This document shows positions 33,878 through 42,860 of a stretch of DNA of 64,000 nucleotides, one piece after another. Below the pieces are notes generated by a model. That model ran no database searches and was not told the DNA's origin. It saw only the letters and a program-made list of their open reading frames with translations. Origin of the DNA: Streptomyces antarcticus (lineage in GTDB: Bacteria > Actinomycetota > Actinomycetes > Streptomycetales > Streptomycetaceae); NCBI RefSeq assembly GCF_026627255.1, contig NZ_JAPNLM010000030.1, positions 1 through 64,000 of the forward strand, read 5' to 3'. A program made the translations under genes and the position numbers. Each line of letters opens with the position of its first letter. Position 1 is the first letter of the stretch.

Positions 33878-36097
33878 GTGTCAGGACCACGGAATTTCTT
33901 ACTCGGCCATGGGGAACGGCTTGTCGAGGCAGTCACCATTCCACCGGGTGGAGGCGGCAGCAAGGGTCTTCCCTACACGGAAGACGAGGCGCGTGCCCGA
34001 CTGCAGCCTCAGGTGAGTGAGACCTCACGCCGGTTCCGCCAGCTGCTGCCCGCTGCATGCCCTGACGAGCATGTGGTCGGTGTCATAACCCTGCACCCCC
34101 AGTTCACCGCCAAGACCTACCACCCTCAGCAATTACTCGACGAGCTCGGGCTCTCCTACGTGGGGGCTAAGAGCGCCGTCGTCCGCCCAGAGAAGCTGCG
34201 GGGAGACGGCGAACCGATCCCCATGGAGACGTCTGAGCTATTCGTGGCGGGACGCAGGGCGGCGTTCTCCATATGGTCCCAGCGCATGGGAGCAGGACTG
34301 CTACCAGGAGGCGACCAGCTCCGGAAGGTGGAGGCCGTCCGTGCCCCCTCCCCCGCCGAAAGGCAGCGCAGCATCGAGCGGTTACCCGACCGCAGTTCTC
34401 TCGTAGAAGTAGGGCTGCACCTGCCGGAACGGCTTCGCGAGCAGATCCTGACGGCGTTCGTCTCCTACGTGGAGATGCTGGGAGGCGTCGCGGAAGTCGA
34501 TCACGCCTTACGGGTTCCCGGCGTCGGGTTCGTCCCCGTCAGACTCGCGCCGGCGGAGGTCGACCGCCTGGCGCAGTTCTCGTTCCTGCGGGTGGTCCGG
34601 CCCATGCCCCGGCTGCGCGCACTCCACCCGGCAGGTCCTCGGATCTCGGGGGAAGGCACGCGGGCCCCTCTCCTCCCTTCGGAAGGGCCCGTCGATCCCG
34701 CCTTGCGCCTGGCCATTCTCGACGGGGGGCTAAGTGAGAAAGGGCCCATGACGCGCTGGGCCCGGTCCCATGACGGCCCGGACATCGGGGCCGCCGATCC
34801 AGGTTTCCTGCAGCACGGCCACAACGTCACTTCTGCCGCCCTGTTCGGCCCCTTGGTCCCCGGTCAGAGGGCACCGCGGCCGTTCGCGGCTGTCGACCAC
34901 TTTCGGATCATCGACGCGGAGCCAGAAGACGACCTGGCTCTCTATCGGACGCTGGACCGGATCGACACCATCCTCAGCGAAAACCCGCACGAGTTCGTCA
35001 ACCTGAGCCTGGGACCGGAGCTGCCGGTGGAAGACGACGAGATCCACCCCTGGACAGCACTCCTCGACGCCTGGCTCGCCGACGGCAAGCGTCTGCTCAC
35101 CGTCGCCGCGGGCAACAACGGCATCCTGGACCGACCGTCCGGTAACGCCCGTATCCAGGTGCCGTCCGACTGCGTCAACGCCCTTGCAGTCGGAGCAGCC
35201 GACTCCAACAGGGCCAGGTGGCAGCGGGCCTCCTACAGCGCGGTGGGCCCGGGCCGCTCCCCTGGGATGGTCAAGCCCGACGTGGTCGTCTTCGGCGGAA
35301 ACGAGGAGGAGCCGTTCGTCTTCGCCGCCCTTCCGGGCCAGAGCATTCCCTCGATGGCGTACGGAACAAGCTTCGCTTCCCCCAGCGCGCTGCGGCTGGC
35401 AGCCGGCATCCGGGCTCACTTCGGTCCGGTCCTCTCACCGCTAGCCCTGAAAGGGCTACTCGTCCACTGCGCCGAGGACAACGAACAGGACACCACGGAA
35501 CGCGGATGGGGGCGGCTTCCCGACAACATCGACGCTTTCGTCACCTGCCCGCCCAACTCAGCGCGTGTCGTGTACCAGGGCAAGCTTGCGCCCAAGCAGA
35601 CCGTCCGCATGTTCCTGCCCATGCCCAGCGACGTGACGGGCAGGGTCCAGATCACCGCCACGTACTGCATCGCGTGCCCGGTCGACCCCCGCGCGCCGCG
35701 GAACTACACCTCCAGCGCGGTGGAACCCACGTTCCGCCCCCACATGGAGAACTTGACCGCCAGTGGCAGCACGGCCGAGTCGGTGGCGTTCTTCCAGGCT
35801 CGCGACTACATGCCGGAGGGAGAGTTACGCAAGGAGGCTCACAAGTGGGAGACGGTCAAGCACAAGACCCTCACCTTCCCTGCGGGCAAGCTGCTGCGTC
35901 CGGCCTTCGACGTCCGCCACGTCTTCCGCCTCGACAACCTCCCGGAGGGCGTCAGCGCGGATGCCTCCTACGCTCTGGTCATCACCCTGAAGTCTCCCGA
36001 AACCCCTGACCTGTACGACCAGGTAGTGCGCGCCTACGCTCCTCGGCTGGAAGTCCTTCAGCCCGTAATCGACATCCCCATCACCCTGAGCACCTGA
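33878..36097 (+). CDS. ietS: Subtilisin-like (S8) protease of an IetAS-type system
   Basis: A 739-residue intracellular subtilase (no signal peptide or membrane helix). The triad is Asp282 (LAILDGG), His313 (LQHGHNVTSA) and Ser498 (YGTSFASP), with the oxyanion Asn in VAAGNNG at about 411-416. A 270-residue N-terminal region of unknown fold precedes the protease domain, and about 180 residues of beta-rich sequence follow it. GTG start at 33878 after a G-rich ribosome-binding region. With the AAA gene directly upstream it forms a two-gene unit. Whether it defends against phage or stabilises the replicon cannot be read from sequence. Confidence 0.85.
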   Translation: MSGPRNFLLGHGERLVEAVTIPPGGGGSKGLPYTEDEARARLQPQVSETSRRFRQLLPAACPDEHVVGVITLHPQFTAKTYHPQQLLDELGLSYVGAKSAVVRPEKLRGDGEPIPMETSELFVAGRRAAFSIWSQRMGAGLLPGGDQLRKVEAVRAPSPAERQRSIERLPDRSSLVEVGLHLPERLREQILTAFVSYVEMLGGVAEVDHALRVPGVGFVPVRLAPAEVDRLAQFSFLRVVRPMPRLRALHPAGPRISGEGTRAPLLPSEGPVDPALRLAILDGGLSEKGPMTRWARSHDGPDIGAADPGFLQHGHNVTSAALFGPLVPGQRAPRPFAAVDHFRIIDAEPEDDLALYRTLDRIDTILSENPHEFVNLSLGPELPVEDDEIHPWTALLDAWLADGKRLLTVAAGNNGILDRPSGNARIQVPSDCVNALAVGAADSNRARWQRASYSAVGPGRSPGMVKPDVVVFGGNEEEPFVFAALPGQSIPSMAYGTSFASPSALRLAAGIRAHFGPVLSPLALKGLLVHCAEDNEQDTTERGWGRLPDNIDAFVTCPPNSARVVYQGKLAPKQTVRMFLPMPSDVTGRVQITATYCIACPVDPRAPRNYTSSAVEPTFRPHMENLTASGSTAESVAFFQARDYMPEGELRKEAHKWETVKHKTLTFPAGKLLRPAFDVRHVFRLDNLPEGVSADASYALVITLKSPETPDLYDQVVRAYAPRLEVLQPVIDIPITLST

Positions 36098-36165
36098 GCC
36101 AGGGCGCACGGCGGGGGGAGGCGGCGCTGTGGCCCCCCTCCCCCGCCTGCGTGCCGGTGCCGCGG

Positions 36166-37725
36166 CTACAGCCCCGGCACGGCCACCCGCAAGGACATGC
36201 GCAGCCCCTTCGGCACCGTCATCGGGCCCGGGCCCGGGTGGTTCGTGACCGAGAGGCCGTGGCGGCGCTCGGCAAGGCGGTCCAGGAGCCTGGCGCGTCC
36301 CGACTCCAGCATGCTCTCCTGCCGGAACACGTCACCGAAGGCGGTGATGACGCTGTCCAGGCGAGCCGGCCCGGTCTCCGCCGCGTCCGCGGTATCGGAC
36401 GACGATGCGCCTTCCGTCCTCTTGCCCACCGACGGCTCAGCTTCACTCAGGTGGTACTCCTGGCTCAGTTCGGCACCGGCCTGCAGCCACAAGTGCTTGA
36501 AGTAGCCGGTGTCTCCGGCCAAGAGCTGGACGAAGGCCTGGATGACGTCCCAGCCGGGGATCCTCTCGCCTTCGAGGAGCGCGGCGATCTGGGGCACCTC
36601 GAGAGTCCAGTGGCTGGCGACCACGATGTCGTACGGGGCGGGTCGTCCGGCCTTGGTGTGGAGGGTGTTCAGCGCGGCCCGCAGGCGCACCGTGGCGGGC
36701 TGGAGGTGGTCCTTCTCCTGTGCGGGCTCCGGGTCCCGGGCTTTGTCGCTGAGGCGCTCGGTCTCCCAGACCGTACGCAGTACGTCGGGATCCGCGCCGC
36801 AGGCCCGGGCGAACCTCTGCGTCAGGGGCCACGTCGGTACGCGCTCACCGCTGAGGATCCGCGAGAGGTAGGAGGCCGAGCAGCCGATGCTGGCGCTGAC
36901 GTCCTTGTTGGTCAACTGGGCGGAGCGCACCAGCATCGACAGAACCGGGGCGAGGCGGTTGTAGGCGGCGCCGGACGGCTCCCGCGTAGTGGTGGGGGCG
37001 TCGGTCTCCTCGGGCCCCGGCTCTTTCGTCTCAGGCGTCGGCTCCTGTACGGATCCGGCGGGGGTGAGCGACATCCCGCGGAGTTTCGGGGCGAAGCCCT
37101 GGCCGGCCTTGCTGCGGATCCGAGAGAACCGCGACAGGCTGCGTTCGATGACACGGTCCGGGTATCGGTGGCGGGCGGTGTCCTCGCTGATGCGCAGGGT
37201 TTTCCCGATCGTCGCCCAGGTGGTCCGGTGGACGCGTGCACGGCCGACCATGCCCGCGGTGAGGCTGTCGAGCTGCTCCTGCATGCGGGCGACCTGACGC
37301 AGGGGGCCCTCACCGTCGGCCGTCGGCAAGGTCTTCACCATCTCGCGGGCGCCGGCCTGAATGTCCCTCAGGATCTCGGCGAGGATTTCGTCGGCGTCCG
37401 AGGGGGGTGCGGGGGGCCGCTGCGGTGCCTCGTGCACCGGCTGGTTGCTGCGGCTGTCCGGCTTCCGCGGCGGGGGCAGCACGGCCGTGGCCACCACAGG
37501 CGGGAGGGGCGCGGCCTCGTGGCGGGCCCGGTATGCCGACTGCCGGCAGGCGTCGGAGCAGTACTTGCGGGGCCGGCCCATCTTCAGAGCGGCGCCGGCG
37601 TCGAACGGGGTGCGGCAGGACTCGCAAACTTCATTCACGGCGTTTCCATCCGAGTCACGAAACGGGTTCAGATCAGACCTCCGGCCACGAGCAGGGCCGA
37701 AGTTCGCGGTTTTCGTCGCCGCCAT
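36166..37725 (-). CDS. Zinc-finger and XRE-domain DNA-binding protein
   Basis: A 519-residue protein. An N-terminal zinc finger (CESC...YCSDACRQSAYRARH, about residues 34-69) is followed by a Pro-rich linker and a helical region (EILAEILRDIQAGAREMVKT, about 113-132). A resolvase/sigma-like HTH-looking segment (RTTWATIGKTLRISEDTARH) comes next, at about 168-187, then an XRE HTH (VRSAQLTNKDVSASIGCSAS, then YLSRILSGERVP, about 266-297) and a long C-terminal helical domain. It is probably a plasmid-borne regulator with several DNA contacts. It is separated from the gene at 37809 by a strong terminator and is convergent with the S8 protease gene (68 bp). Confidence 0.8.
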   Translation of the reverse strand: MAATKTANFGPARGRRSDLNPFRDSDGNAVNEVCESCRTPFDAGAALKMGRPRKYCSDACRQSAYRARHEAAPLPPVVATAVLPPPRKPDSRSNQPVHEAPQRPPAPPSDADEILAEILRDIQAGAREMVKTLPTADGEGPLRQVARMQEQLDSLTAGMVGRARVHRTTWATIGKTLRISEDTARHRYPDRVIERSLSRFSRIRSKAGQGFAPKLRGMSLTPAGSVQEPTPETKEPGPEETDAPTTTREPSGAAYNRLAPVLSMLVRSAQLTNKDVSASIGCSASYLSRILSGERVPTWPLTQRFARACGADPDVLRTVWETERLSDKARDPEPAQEKDHLQPATVRLRAALNTLHTKAGRPAPYDIVVASHWTLEVPQIAALLEGERIPGWDVIQAFVQLLAGDTGYFKHLWLQAGAELSQEYHLSEAEPSVGKRTEGASSSDTADAAETGPARLDSVITAFGDVFRQESMLESGRARLLDRLAERRHGLSVTNHPGPGPMTVPKGLRMSLRVAVPGL

Positions 37726-37763
37726 GCCCCGTCGAGTGGTGACGGGTGCGTGGCGGCGGACCC

Positions 37764-37800
37764 GGCGCGGGGGCCGGGTGAAAACCCGGGCCCCCGCGCC
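37764..37800. terminator. Strong GAAA-loop hairpin
   Basis: GGCGCGGGGGCCGGGT-GAAA-ACCCGGGCCCCCGCGCC, paired throughout except one bulged C. It lies just after the stop of the minus-strand gene at 37809 and before the start at 37725, so it probably terminates the former. Confidence 0.7.
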
Positions 37801-37808
37801 CAGGAGCC

Positions 37809-38105
37809 TCAGCTCCTGTTACGGCGTACGCGCTTTGCGCTGATCACAGCAACGGCAGCGCCCGAGACGGCTGTGCCGAGTGCCGTACCGAACGCCGCGG
37901 CGGTCCCCGGCAGGACCGTGACCTGAACGGCCGTCGGCTCGGAGATCAGGAGAAAACCGAGGAACAGGCAGACAAAAAAGGCGGCGACCGCCGCCTTGCC
38001 AATCAGGTTCCTGTTACGAATCTTTTTGTTACGACGGCTAGGCTGGCTCCGCGCCAGGCGGGCAGAAGCCGGTTTGGCGCGGTTGCGCCGACGGGTACGT
38101 GCCAT
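37809..38105 (-). CDS. Small basic two-helix membrane protein
   Basis: 98 residues. A very basic N terminus (MARTRRRNRAKPASARLARS) precedes two hydrophobic helices (AVAAFFVCLFLGFLLI and AAAFGTALGTAVSGAAVAVI), with a KRVRRNRS tail. AGGAG lies about 9 nt before the ATG. It resembles the small spread/transfer-associated membrane proteins of Streptomyces plasmids, but no domain is recognised. Confidence 0.75.
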   Translation of the reverse strand: MARTRRRNRAKPASARLARSQPSRRNKKIRNRNLIGKAAVAAFFVCLFLGFLLISEPTAVQVTVLPGTAAAFGTALGTAVSGAAVAVISAKRVRRNRS

Positions 38106-38639
38106 TCCAGGGCACTCCTTTTCGGTTCGGAACGAGGCATGCGGGGCCGACCAGAGTTTTCGCCGACCACGGTGTGGCCCCGCATGCGCCTGAGGGTGAC
38201 GCTAGCGACACTGTGTGCTAGAAAACCAATCCCAAAAGCACACCGTGAAGCACGCCAAAGCGGGGCGAATTTTGCGTTCACGCAGGCTGAGACGGGCTTT
38301 CGTTAGCAGACCCACCCGCAACTTTCCGGATCTCACCCGAACCTGCGGCGCTACGCGCCTCAACCTGGTAAAAGACACCGTTCGGACATTCCCCGGACAC
38401 CTCAGGAGCCCAGACCGAACAAAAGCAGCCATCCCAAATCCACGGCTGCAACGGGATCGGCCGCAATGCGCACACCTGGCGCCGGATCCGATCGACGGCA
38501 CCGGCACCGGCACCGGCACCGGCCAGCTCGACCGCAGGTGTTCACCAGGGGTCATCGCGCCGTGACGTGTTGTCAGTCCGAGGTGGTTTCATGGGTCAGC
38601 TGTGCGGGGAGCACAGCCTGACTGGGAGGGGACCCCGGA
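38106..38639. other. Divergent intergenic region
   Basis: 534 bp between divergent genes at 38105 (minus) and 38640 (plus), less GC-rich at 38210-38320. It must hold both promoters. A CGGCACCGGCACCGGCACCGG microsatellite (four GGCACC units, about 38497-38522) is present. No gene is supported. Confidence 0.4.
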
Positions 38640-38924
38640 ATGCCGTCTGTTCGGGAGCACTTACGCAACGGAACGCTCGTCCGGGCTCACTGGCGCAACC
38701 CGGCCGGTTCCAGCAGGCAGGTCGGCCTGCTGTTCCTGTTCGTGGTGGCGATGTTCGTCCTGGGCAACAAACCGATGGGCGGCGCAGCCCCGATCGAACA
38801 GACACCCGGGCCGCAGGCGACGGTGTACCCGATCACGTGGCCCGGTTGGGACAAGCCGGTCGTGCTCCCCACACCGACGGTCTCGTACCCGATCGTCTTC
38901 CCCAGCCCCGGGACCACCCCGTGA
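38640..38924 (+). CDS. Small single-pass membrane protein
   Basis: 94 residues. One hydrophobic helix at about residues 28-44 (VGLLFLFVVAMFVLGN) precedes a Pro/Thr-rich, probably exported tail (YPITWPGWDKPVVLPTPTVS). GGGAGGGGA is before the ATG. Its stop overlaps the GTG of the nuclease gene at 38921 (GTGA), so the two are translationally coupled. It may assist or anchor the nuclease. Confidence 0.75.
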   Translation: MPSVREHLRNGTLVRAHWRNPAGSSRQVGLLFLFVVAMFVLGNKPMGGAAPIEQTPGPQATVYPITWPGWDKPVVLPTPTVSYPIVFPSPGTTP

Positions 38925-39553
38925 ACCGCCGCACGCCCGCACGACGCCCCTCCGGCCGGGGCCGGCGCCCCCGCAGGCTCACGAACACGGACACGGAGAA
39001 GATCGGTCTGATCGCCCTGGTGGGCCTGGTGGCGCTCAGCCTGATCGCCGGAGTACTGCGGTGGCTGGCCGCGCACCCCTGGGTGATCGTGCTCGCGCTT
39101 CTAGCGGCAGCGGTCGCGGTCGCGGTGTGGGTATGGCGACAGAAGGAGACAGCGCAGTGGGAGCGGGTCCGCGCCCAGGGTCTGCGCTACGCGGTCGAGC
39201 ACCTCGACCGCCTGCACCACCGGCAGTTCGAGTTCGCCGTCCGGGACCTGATGCACCGCGACGGCTGCGCCGACGCCGTCCAGGTCGGCGGCCGGGGCGA
39301 CAACGGGGCTGATGTGAAGGCCACCGATCCCTACGGCCGGCGCTGGGTGATCCAGTGCAAGCACCGCACCGCGGGCTGGGCCGGGAAGCCCGTCGGCACT
39401 CCCGACCTCCACGTCCTCAACGGCACCGGCCGACAGATCCACCACGGCGACGTCCTGGTCATGCTCACCAACGGCCGCATCACCGCCAACGCCGCCCACT
39501 TCGCCAAATCCCAGCGGCTCCACCTCGTCGACCGCCACCTCCTCGCCCAGTGA
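38921..39553 (+). CDS. Membrane-anchored Mrr-like restriction endonuclease
   Basis: 210 residues. A basic N terminus and two membrane helices (about 29-46 and 53-72, IALVGLVALSLIAGVL and WVIVLALLAAAVAVAVWVW) precede a restriction-endonuclease-like domain of the Mrr_cat type: Glu104 in RQFEFAVRDL, Asp131 in NGADVKATD, and the QCK triplet at 145-147 in WVIQCKHR. Mrr-type enzymes act on modified DNA. The membrane anchor suggests it meets DNA as it enters the cell, which is inference. Coupled to the small membrane protein upstream. Confidence 0.85.
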   Translation: MNRRTPARRPSGRGRRPRRLTNTDTEKIGLIALVGLVALSLIAGVLRWLAAHPWVIVLALLAAAVAVAVWVWRQKETAQWERVRAQGLRYAVEHLDRLHHRQFEFAVRDLMHRDGCADAVQVGGRGDNGADVKATDPYGRRWVIQCKHRTAGWAGKPVGTPDLHVLNGTGRQIHHGDVLVMLTNGRITANAAHFAKSQRLHLVDRHLLAQ

Positions 39554-39671
39554 GCCGCCGGCTCCACACCCCTCTGGGAACACCTGCGAGCCCTACCCCC
39601 GCCCCGCAAACCGACCCCGCTTTCCTGAACCGGCTGAGGAGGTTGCAGGCTCCGTATCGCTCCTGGGGTGT

Positions 39672-40319
39672 CTAACGCCTGCGAGACCTCGGCCGGCGGC
39701 GTTCCTTCAGCACCCCGGCAACGGTGGCGGTCGCACCGGACAGCGCCGCAAGCACCGCGGCGCCCGCGGCCGCCAGCTCGGTCTTGCCTCCCCCGCTTTC
39801 CTTTGCAGTCGTGTTGATCCTTTCAATCGTCTTCTCCGTCACCGTCACCGTTGGTAGCACCGTCACCGTCTTGGTCACGATGGCGACTGGTGGCCCCTCG
39901 GTCAGCTGCGACGGGAGCACGGGCACCTCCGTCGGGGCGGCGTGCGCCCCGCCGGACCTGGTGGGACTTCGAGAAGGGCTGGGCGGGGGCTCCTCGGAGC
40001 GCGGTGGCCAGGTGGCCGAAGGCGAGGCGGACACAGGGGGCGAGGGGGAGGGAGTCGCTGTGGCGGTGGACACCACTGTCTCTCCGGGCGGCGCTTTCCC
40101 AGGCACGGTGGCGAAGGCGAGCGCAGCGAGCGCGAAGAAGCCCAGAACCATCAGGGTGATGCCGGTCCAGATGAGCTTCGACTGTCTCCTCGGACGGACG
40201 ACGACACCCTTACTGCTGTCGGGAGTCACTCCTCCACAGTGCGCCGCCCCGCTGAGGCTCGCACGGTCGGCTCGGCGCCCAGCGCCCCCATAAGCGGCTC
40301 CGTCGCGCCGTTCCTCCAT
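39672..40319 (-). CDS. Membrane protein with Pro/Ser-rich extracytoplasmic region
   Basis: 215 residues if the ATG at 40319 is used. A GTG at 40229 is possible but touches its GGAGGA site. A membrane helix (LIWTGITLMVLGFFALAALA) is followed by a long Pro/Ser/Thr-rich segment, a Thr/Val-rich strand (VTKTVTVLPTVTVTEKTIER), an Ala-rich hydrophobic C-terminal helix, and a basic tail (KERRRPRSRRR). Probably two-pass with an external loop. No family recognised. Divergent from the operator-bearing gene at 40489. Confidence 0.6.
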   Translation of the reverse strand: MEERRDGAAYGGAGRRADRASLSGAAHCGGVTPDSSKGVVVRPRRQSKLIWTGITLMVLGFFALAALAFATVPGKAPPGETVVSTATATPSPSPPVSASPSATWPPRSEEPPPSPSRSPTRSGGAHAAPTEVPVLPSQLTEGPPVAIVTKTVTVLPTVTVTEKTIERINTTAKESGGGKTELAAAGAAVLAALSGATATVAGVLKERRRPRSRRR

Positions 40320-40433
40320 TACCCAGCACGAGGGGACCCGGCCGCCGCGTTGGCTGCGCTCAAGCGCCTGCAGCCGATGGCCGGGCCGCAGTTGTGGCGG
40401 CAGCTCCCTCTTTCCCTCGACAAAGATCACGGT

Positions 40434-40480
40434 GGCATCGATGCCAACTATATTGATATTGTTGGCATTGAAGCCAACAA
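40434..40480. promoter_or_regulatory. Cluster of overlapping inverted repeats (operator)
   Basis: Three dyads: GGCATC/GATGCC (40434-40445), ATGCCAAC (40441-40448) paired with GTTGGCAT (40461-40468), and TTGTTGGC-ATTGAA-GCCAACAA (40459-40480). All are built on the half-site TTGGC. It is an AT-rich patch ending 8 nt before the ATG at 40489, so promoter and operator overlap and the mRNA leader is very short. Confidence 0.8.
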
Positions 40481-40488
40481 TAGACAAC

Positions 40489-40992
40489 ATGACACCCGCG
40501 TTCGTATTCACAATCCAGACCAGTACCGACAAGGGCCGCACGTGGCTCGTTGACGGCACCGCAGCCGACGAGAGGGGATACGCGAGCCCCGAGCAACTCG
40601 CCTCGGATGTCCTGGATGCCACCTACCGGTCTCTCCTGGAGGGCACAGGTAGCGCGCCTGTGCCGCTCGTTCAGGTACAGGTCTACAGCGGGTCGGTCAC
40701 CGGCATCCCCCTCGCCACCTCCTCTATCGGCACCGATCGCCAGTGGGAAGCCACGCACGACCTCCTCGCTGAAATCAGTGCCGACATCAAGCGCTTCGAA
40801 GAGGAGAAGAAGCAGGCGGAGCAGCAGGCTGCCAGTGCGCACACCGCCATCGGCAATGCCAAGCAGCGGTTGGAGAGCGTCACGAAGTCGGCGATCCGCA
40901 TGAAGATGCCCCAGGTCGACATCGCCCACGGGGCCAATCGGAGCCGGGAGTGGGTTCGCCGCATCCAGGGCGGCCTGACCACCGGCCAGTAG
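40489..40992 (+). CDS. Coiled-coil protein with C-terminal HTH-like segment
   Basis: 167 residues. A beta-rich N-terminal part (FVFTIQTSTDKGRTWLVDGT, then VPLVQVQVYSGSVTG) is followed by a charged coiled coil (about 95-130, DIKRFEEEKKQAEQQAASAH). The C terminus reads as a helix-turn-helix (SAIRMKMPQVDIAHGANRSR, then EWVRRIQ). No ribosome-binding site precedes the ATG, so translation may be leaderless. It lies 50 bp upstream of the double zeta-kinase gene. A DNA-binding, self-regulating antitoxin or accessory role is the natural guess, but not demonstrated by sequence. Confidence 0.7.
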   Translation: MTPAFVFTIQTSTDKGRTWLVDGTAADERGYASPEQLASDVLDATYRSLLEGTGSAPVPLVQVQVYSGSVTGIPLATSSIGTDRQWEATHDLLAEISADIKRFEEEKKQAEQQAASAHTAIGNAKQRLESVTKSAIRMKMPQVDIAHGANRSREWVRRIQGGLTTGQ

Positions 40993-41042
40993 CTTCCGCA
41001 CTGTCGTATCCCTGCACCCCCATCCACTTCCAGGAGAGTCCG

Positions 41043-42860
41043 GTGGAAGACGTCGTAGCGCCGCTCGGTGAGAGGCAGTTCCTCGACGAGCAGCTGACTG
41101 CCTGGACGCGGGCAGGAGTCCGCCAGGAGAGCCCGGTGGTGGTGTTCGTCGCGGGGCCCCCGGGCAGTGGCAAGACCCGTTTGGGCGACCTTGTCCAGGC
41201 CGCTCTTGATCACCGTGGGGGCGCGGTCCGGATCGGTAGCGATCTCTACAAGGACGCGCACCATGAGTATCAGCGGTTCCTGGCCCAGGACGTGCGGACT
41301 GCTGGCGTCCAGGTGCGGGCCGATACCCGGCGCTGGCAGGCAGAGGTCGAGGCCCGGGCGCGGGCCGGGCGGATGGACGCGGTCGTCGAAACGGCAATGT
41401 CGGATCTGGCGGAGTTCCGGTCGGTGGCGTCGTCCTACCGGGAGGCGGGGTACCGGATCGAGGTGGCGGCGCTGGCCACTCCTGAGGCGGTGGATCAGCT
41501 CGGGATCTTGTCGCGGTTCCTCGACGGCGCGGTAGAAGGTCGGGGCCGGTACGTGTCGTGGGCCAATCACGATGCCTGTGCGCAGGGCCTGCTGAGTACG
41601 CTGGCTGTGGCCGAGGCCGAGCATCTTGCGGACCGAATCGTCATCGTGCGGCGCGATCAGGTGGTGCTGTACGACAACCACCTCGTCGGCGGGGCTTGGC
41701 ACCGGCGCCCGGCCGCTGAGCGGGCAGTGGCTTACGAGCGGGCCCGCCCGTGGAGTGCGCAGGATACGGCCGTATTCCGGCGCGAGCTCGCCCTCACCGA
41801 TCAGCGGCTGCACCGCGAACCGCTGGACGGGGACCGGCGCTTGGCCGTGCAGCGGGACAGCGAGCGCGCGGCCGCACTGTCCGAGCCCGTGCGCAGGATT
41901 GCCCAAGCCACCGCACGGGCCCCTGGCGTCGACTACCACAGGCTGTCCGTCGACGAACACCAGTGGATCTTCGACGAGCTGATTGCGCCATCCATCCTCG
42001 GCGGAGTGACCGCGCGCAGGGACCCGCAGGCGGTGTTCGTGGTGGGACAGCCCGGCGCGGGAAAGAGTGGCGTCTCCCGGATGGTGCGCAGGGCGATGAG
42101 GCCGGGGACGACGCACGTGGTGGGGGATGACTTCAAGGTGGCGCACCCGGACTACCTCCGGCTCCTCACCGACGATCCCCGGCACGCGGGCGCCGCGATC
42201 CGCGCCGACTACCGTGCATGGATGGGCCAGGCCGAGGCACATCTCCGCACGCGGCGCGGGGACGTTCTGATCGAGGCGGCTCCGGGCGACACTCGTGAGT
42301 TCATGTCGAGCGTGCTCCCCTTCCACCAGGCCGGGTATGCGGTCGAGGTTGTGGTGGTCGCGGTCCGCGCGGCCGACAGCCGCCTGGCCACCGCTCTGCG
42401 CTATGCCCGCGCCCAGCAGCTTGGCATTCCTGCTCGGTTCACCTCCGCGCGCGGGCATGGCGTCTGCTTCGAAGCCGTCGGCGACGTGGTCGCCTTGGCC
42501 GAAGCCCACCCGGCCGTCGCAGCGGTGACCGTCATCGGGCGGGACGGCACGGCCCTCCTCCGGTCCGAGACGGACGGCCAGAGGGGCCGTGCCGTGTGGG
42601 CGCTGGCCGCCGAACGCAGTCGCGCGTACACGCGCGAGGAGGCTGTGCGGTTCCTCTCCCTGCACCGCGCGCTGCGCCGGGCCCTGCCGCGCTACCGGCA
42701 CGAGCTCGACGAGATCGCCGCGCTGGCCCGTCCTATGATGCCGACCGGTATGCGGCCAGCCCGGCTGTCCCACCCCCGCCCCGGCGTCCAGATGTTGTGC
42801 CTGCCCGTCCGGCGGGGCGGAGACTATTGGCCGTTCAGTTCTTGGAGCCGGGCGGCGTAG
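41043..42860 (+). CDS. Zeta-toxin-type kinase with two tandem P-loop domains
   Basis: 605 residues, GTG start after CAGGAGA. Two copies of a zeta/PezT-like domain: Walker A GPPGSGKT (about 38-45) with GSDLYKDAHHEYQRFLAQD, and Walker A GQPGAGKS (about 335-342) with GDDFKVAHPDYLRLLTDDP. Each is followed by an R-x-D-x-R-W/Y-Q/M segment and an IEAAPG/VETAMS strand, then YRIEVAALATP or YAVEVVVVAVR. Zeta toxins phosphorylate UDP-N-acetylglucosamine and stop cell-wall synthesis. Typical members have one domain of about 250-290 residues, so a tandem duplication is unusual. Its 3' end overlaps the convergent gene at 42824 by 37 bp. Confidence 0.88.
   Translation: MEDVVAPLGERQFLDEQLTAWTRAGVRQESPVVVFVAGPPGSGKTRLGDLVQAALDHRGGAVRIGSDLYKDAHHEYQRFLAQDVRTAGVQVRADTRRWQAEVEARARAGRMDAVVETAMSDLAEFRSVASSYREAGYRIEVAALATPEAVDQLGILSRFLDGAVEGRGRYVSWANHDACAQGLLSTLAVAEAEHLADRIVIVRRDQVVLYDNHLVGGAWHRRPAAERAVAYERARPWSAQDTAVFRRELALTDQRLHREPLDGDRRLAVQRDSERAAALSEPVRRIAQATARAPGVDYHRLSVDEHQWIFDELIAPSILGGVTARRDPQAVFVVGQPGAGKSGVSRMVRRAMRPGTTHVVGDDFKVAHPDYLRLLTDDPRHAGAAIRADYRAWMGQAEAHLRTRRGDVLIEAAPGDTREFMSSVLPFHQAGYAVEVVVVAVRAADSRLATALRYARAQQLGIPARFTSARGHGVCFEAVGDVVALAEAHPAVAAVTVIGRDGTALLRSETDGQRGRAVWALAAERSRAYTREEAVRFLSLHRALRRALPRYRHELDEIAALARPMMPTGMRPARLSHPRPGVQMLCLPVRRGGDYWPFSSWSRAA

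Noticed and set aside
36151..37926. 590-codon plus-strand frame
   Set aside because: Antisense of the zinc-finger/XRE regulator, which has recognisable domains on the minus strand.
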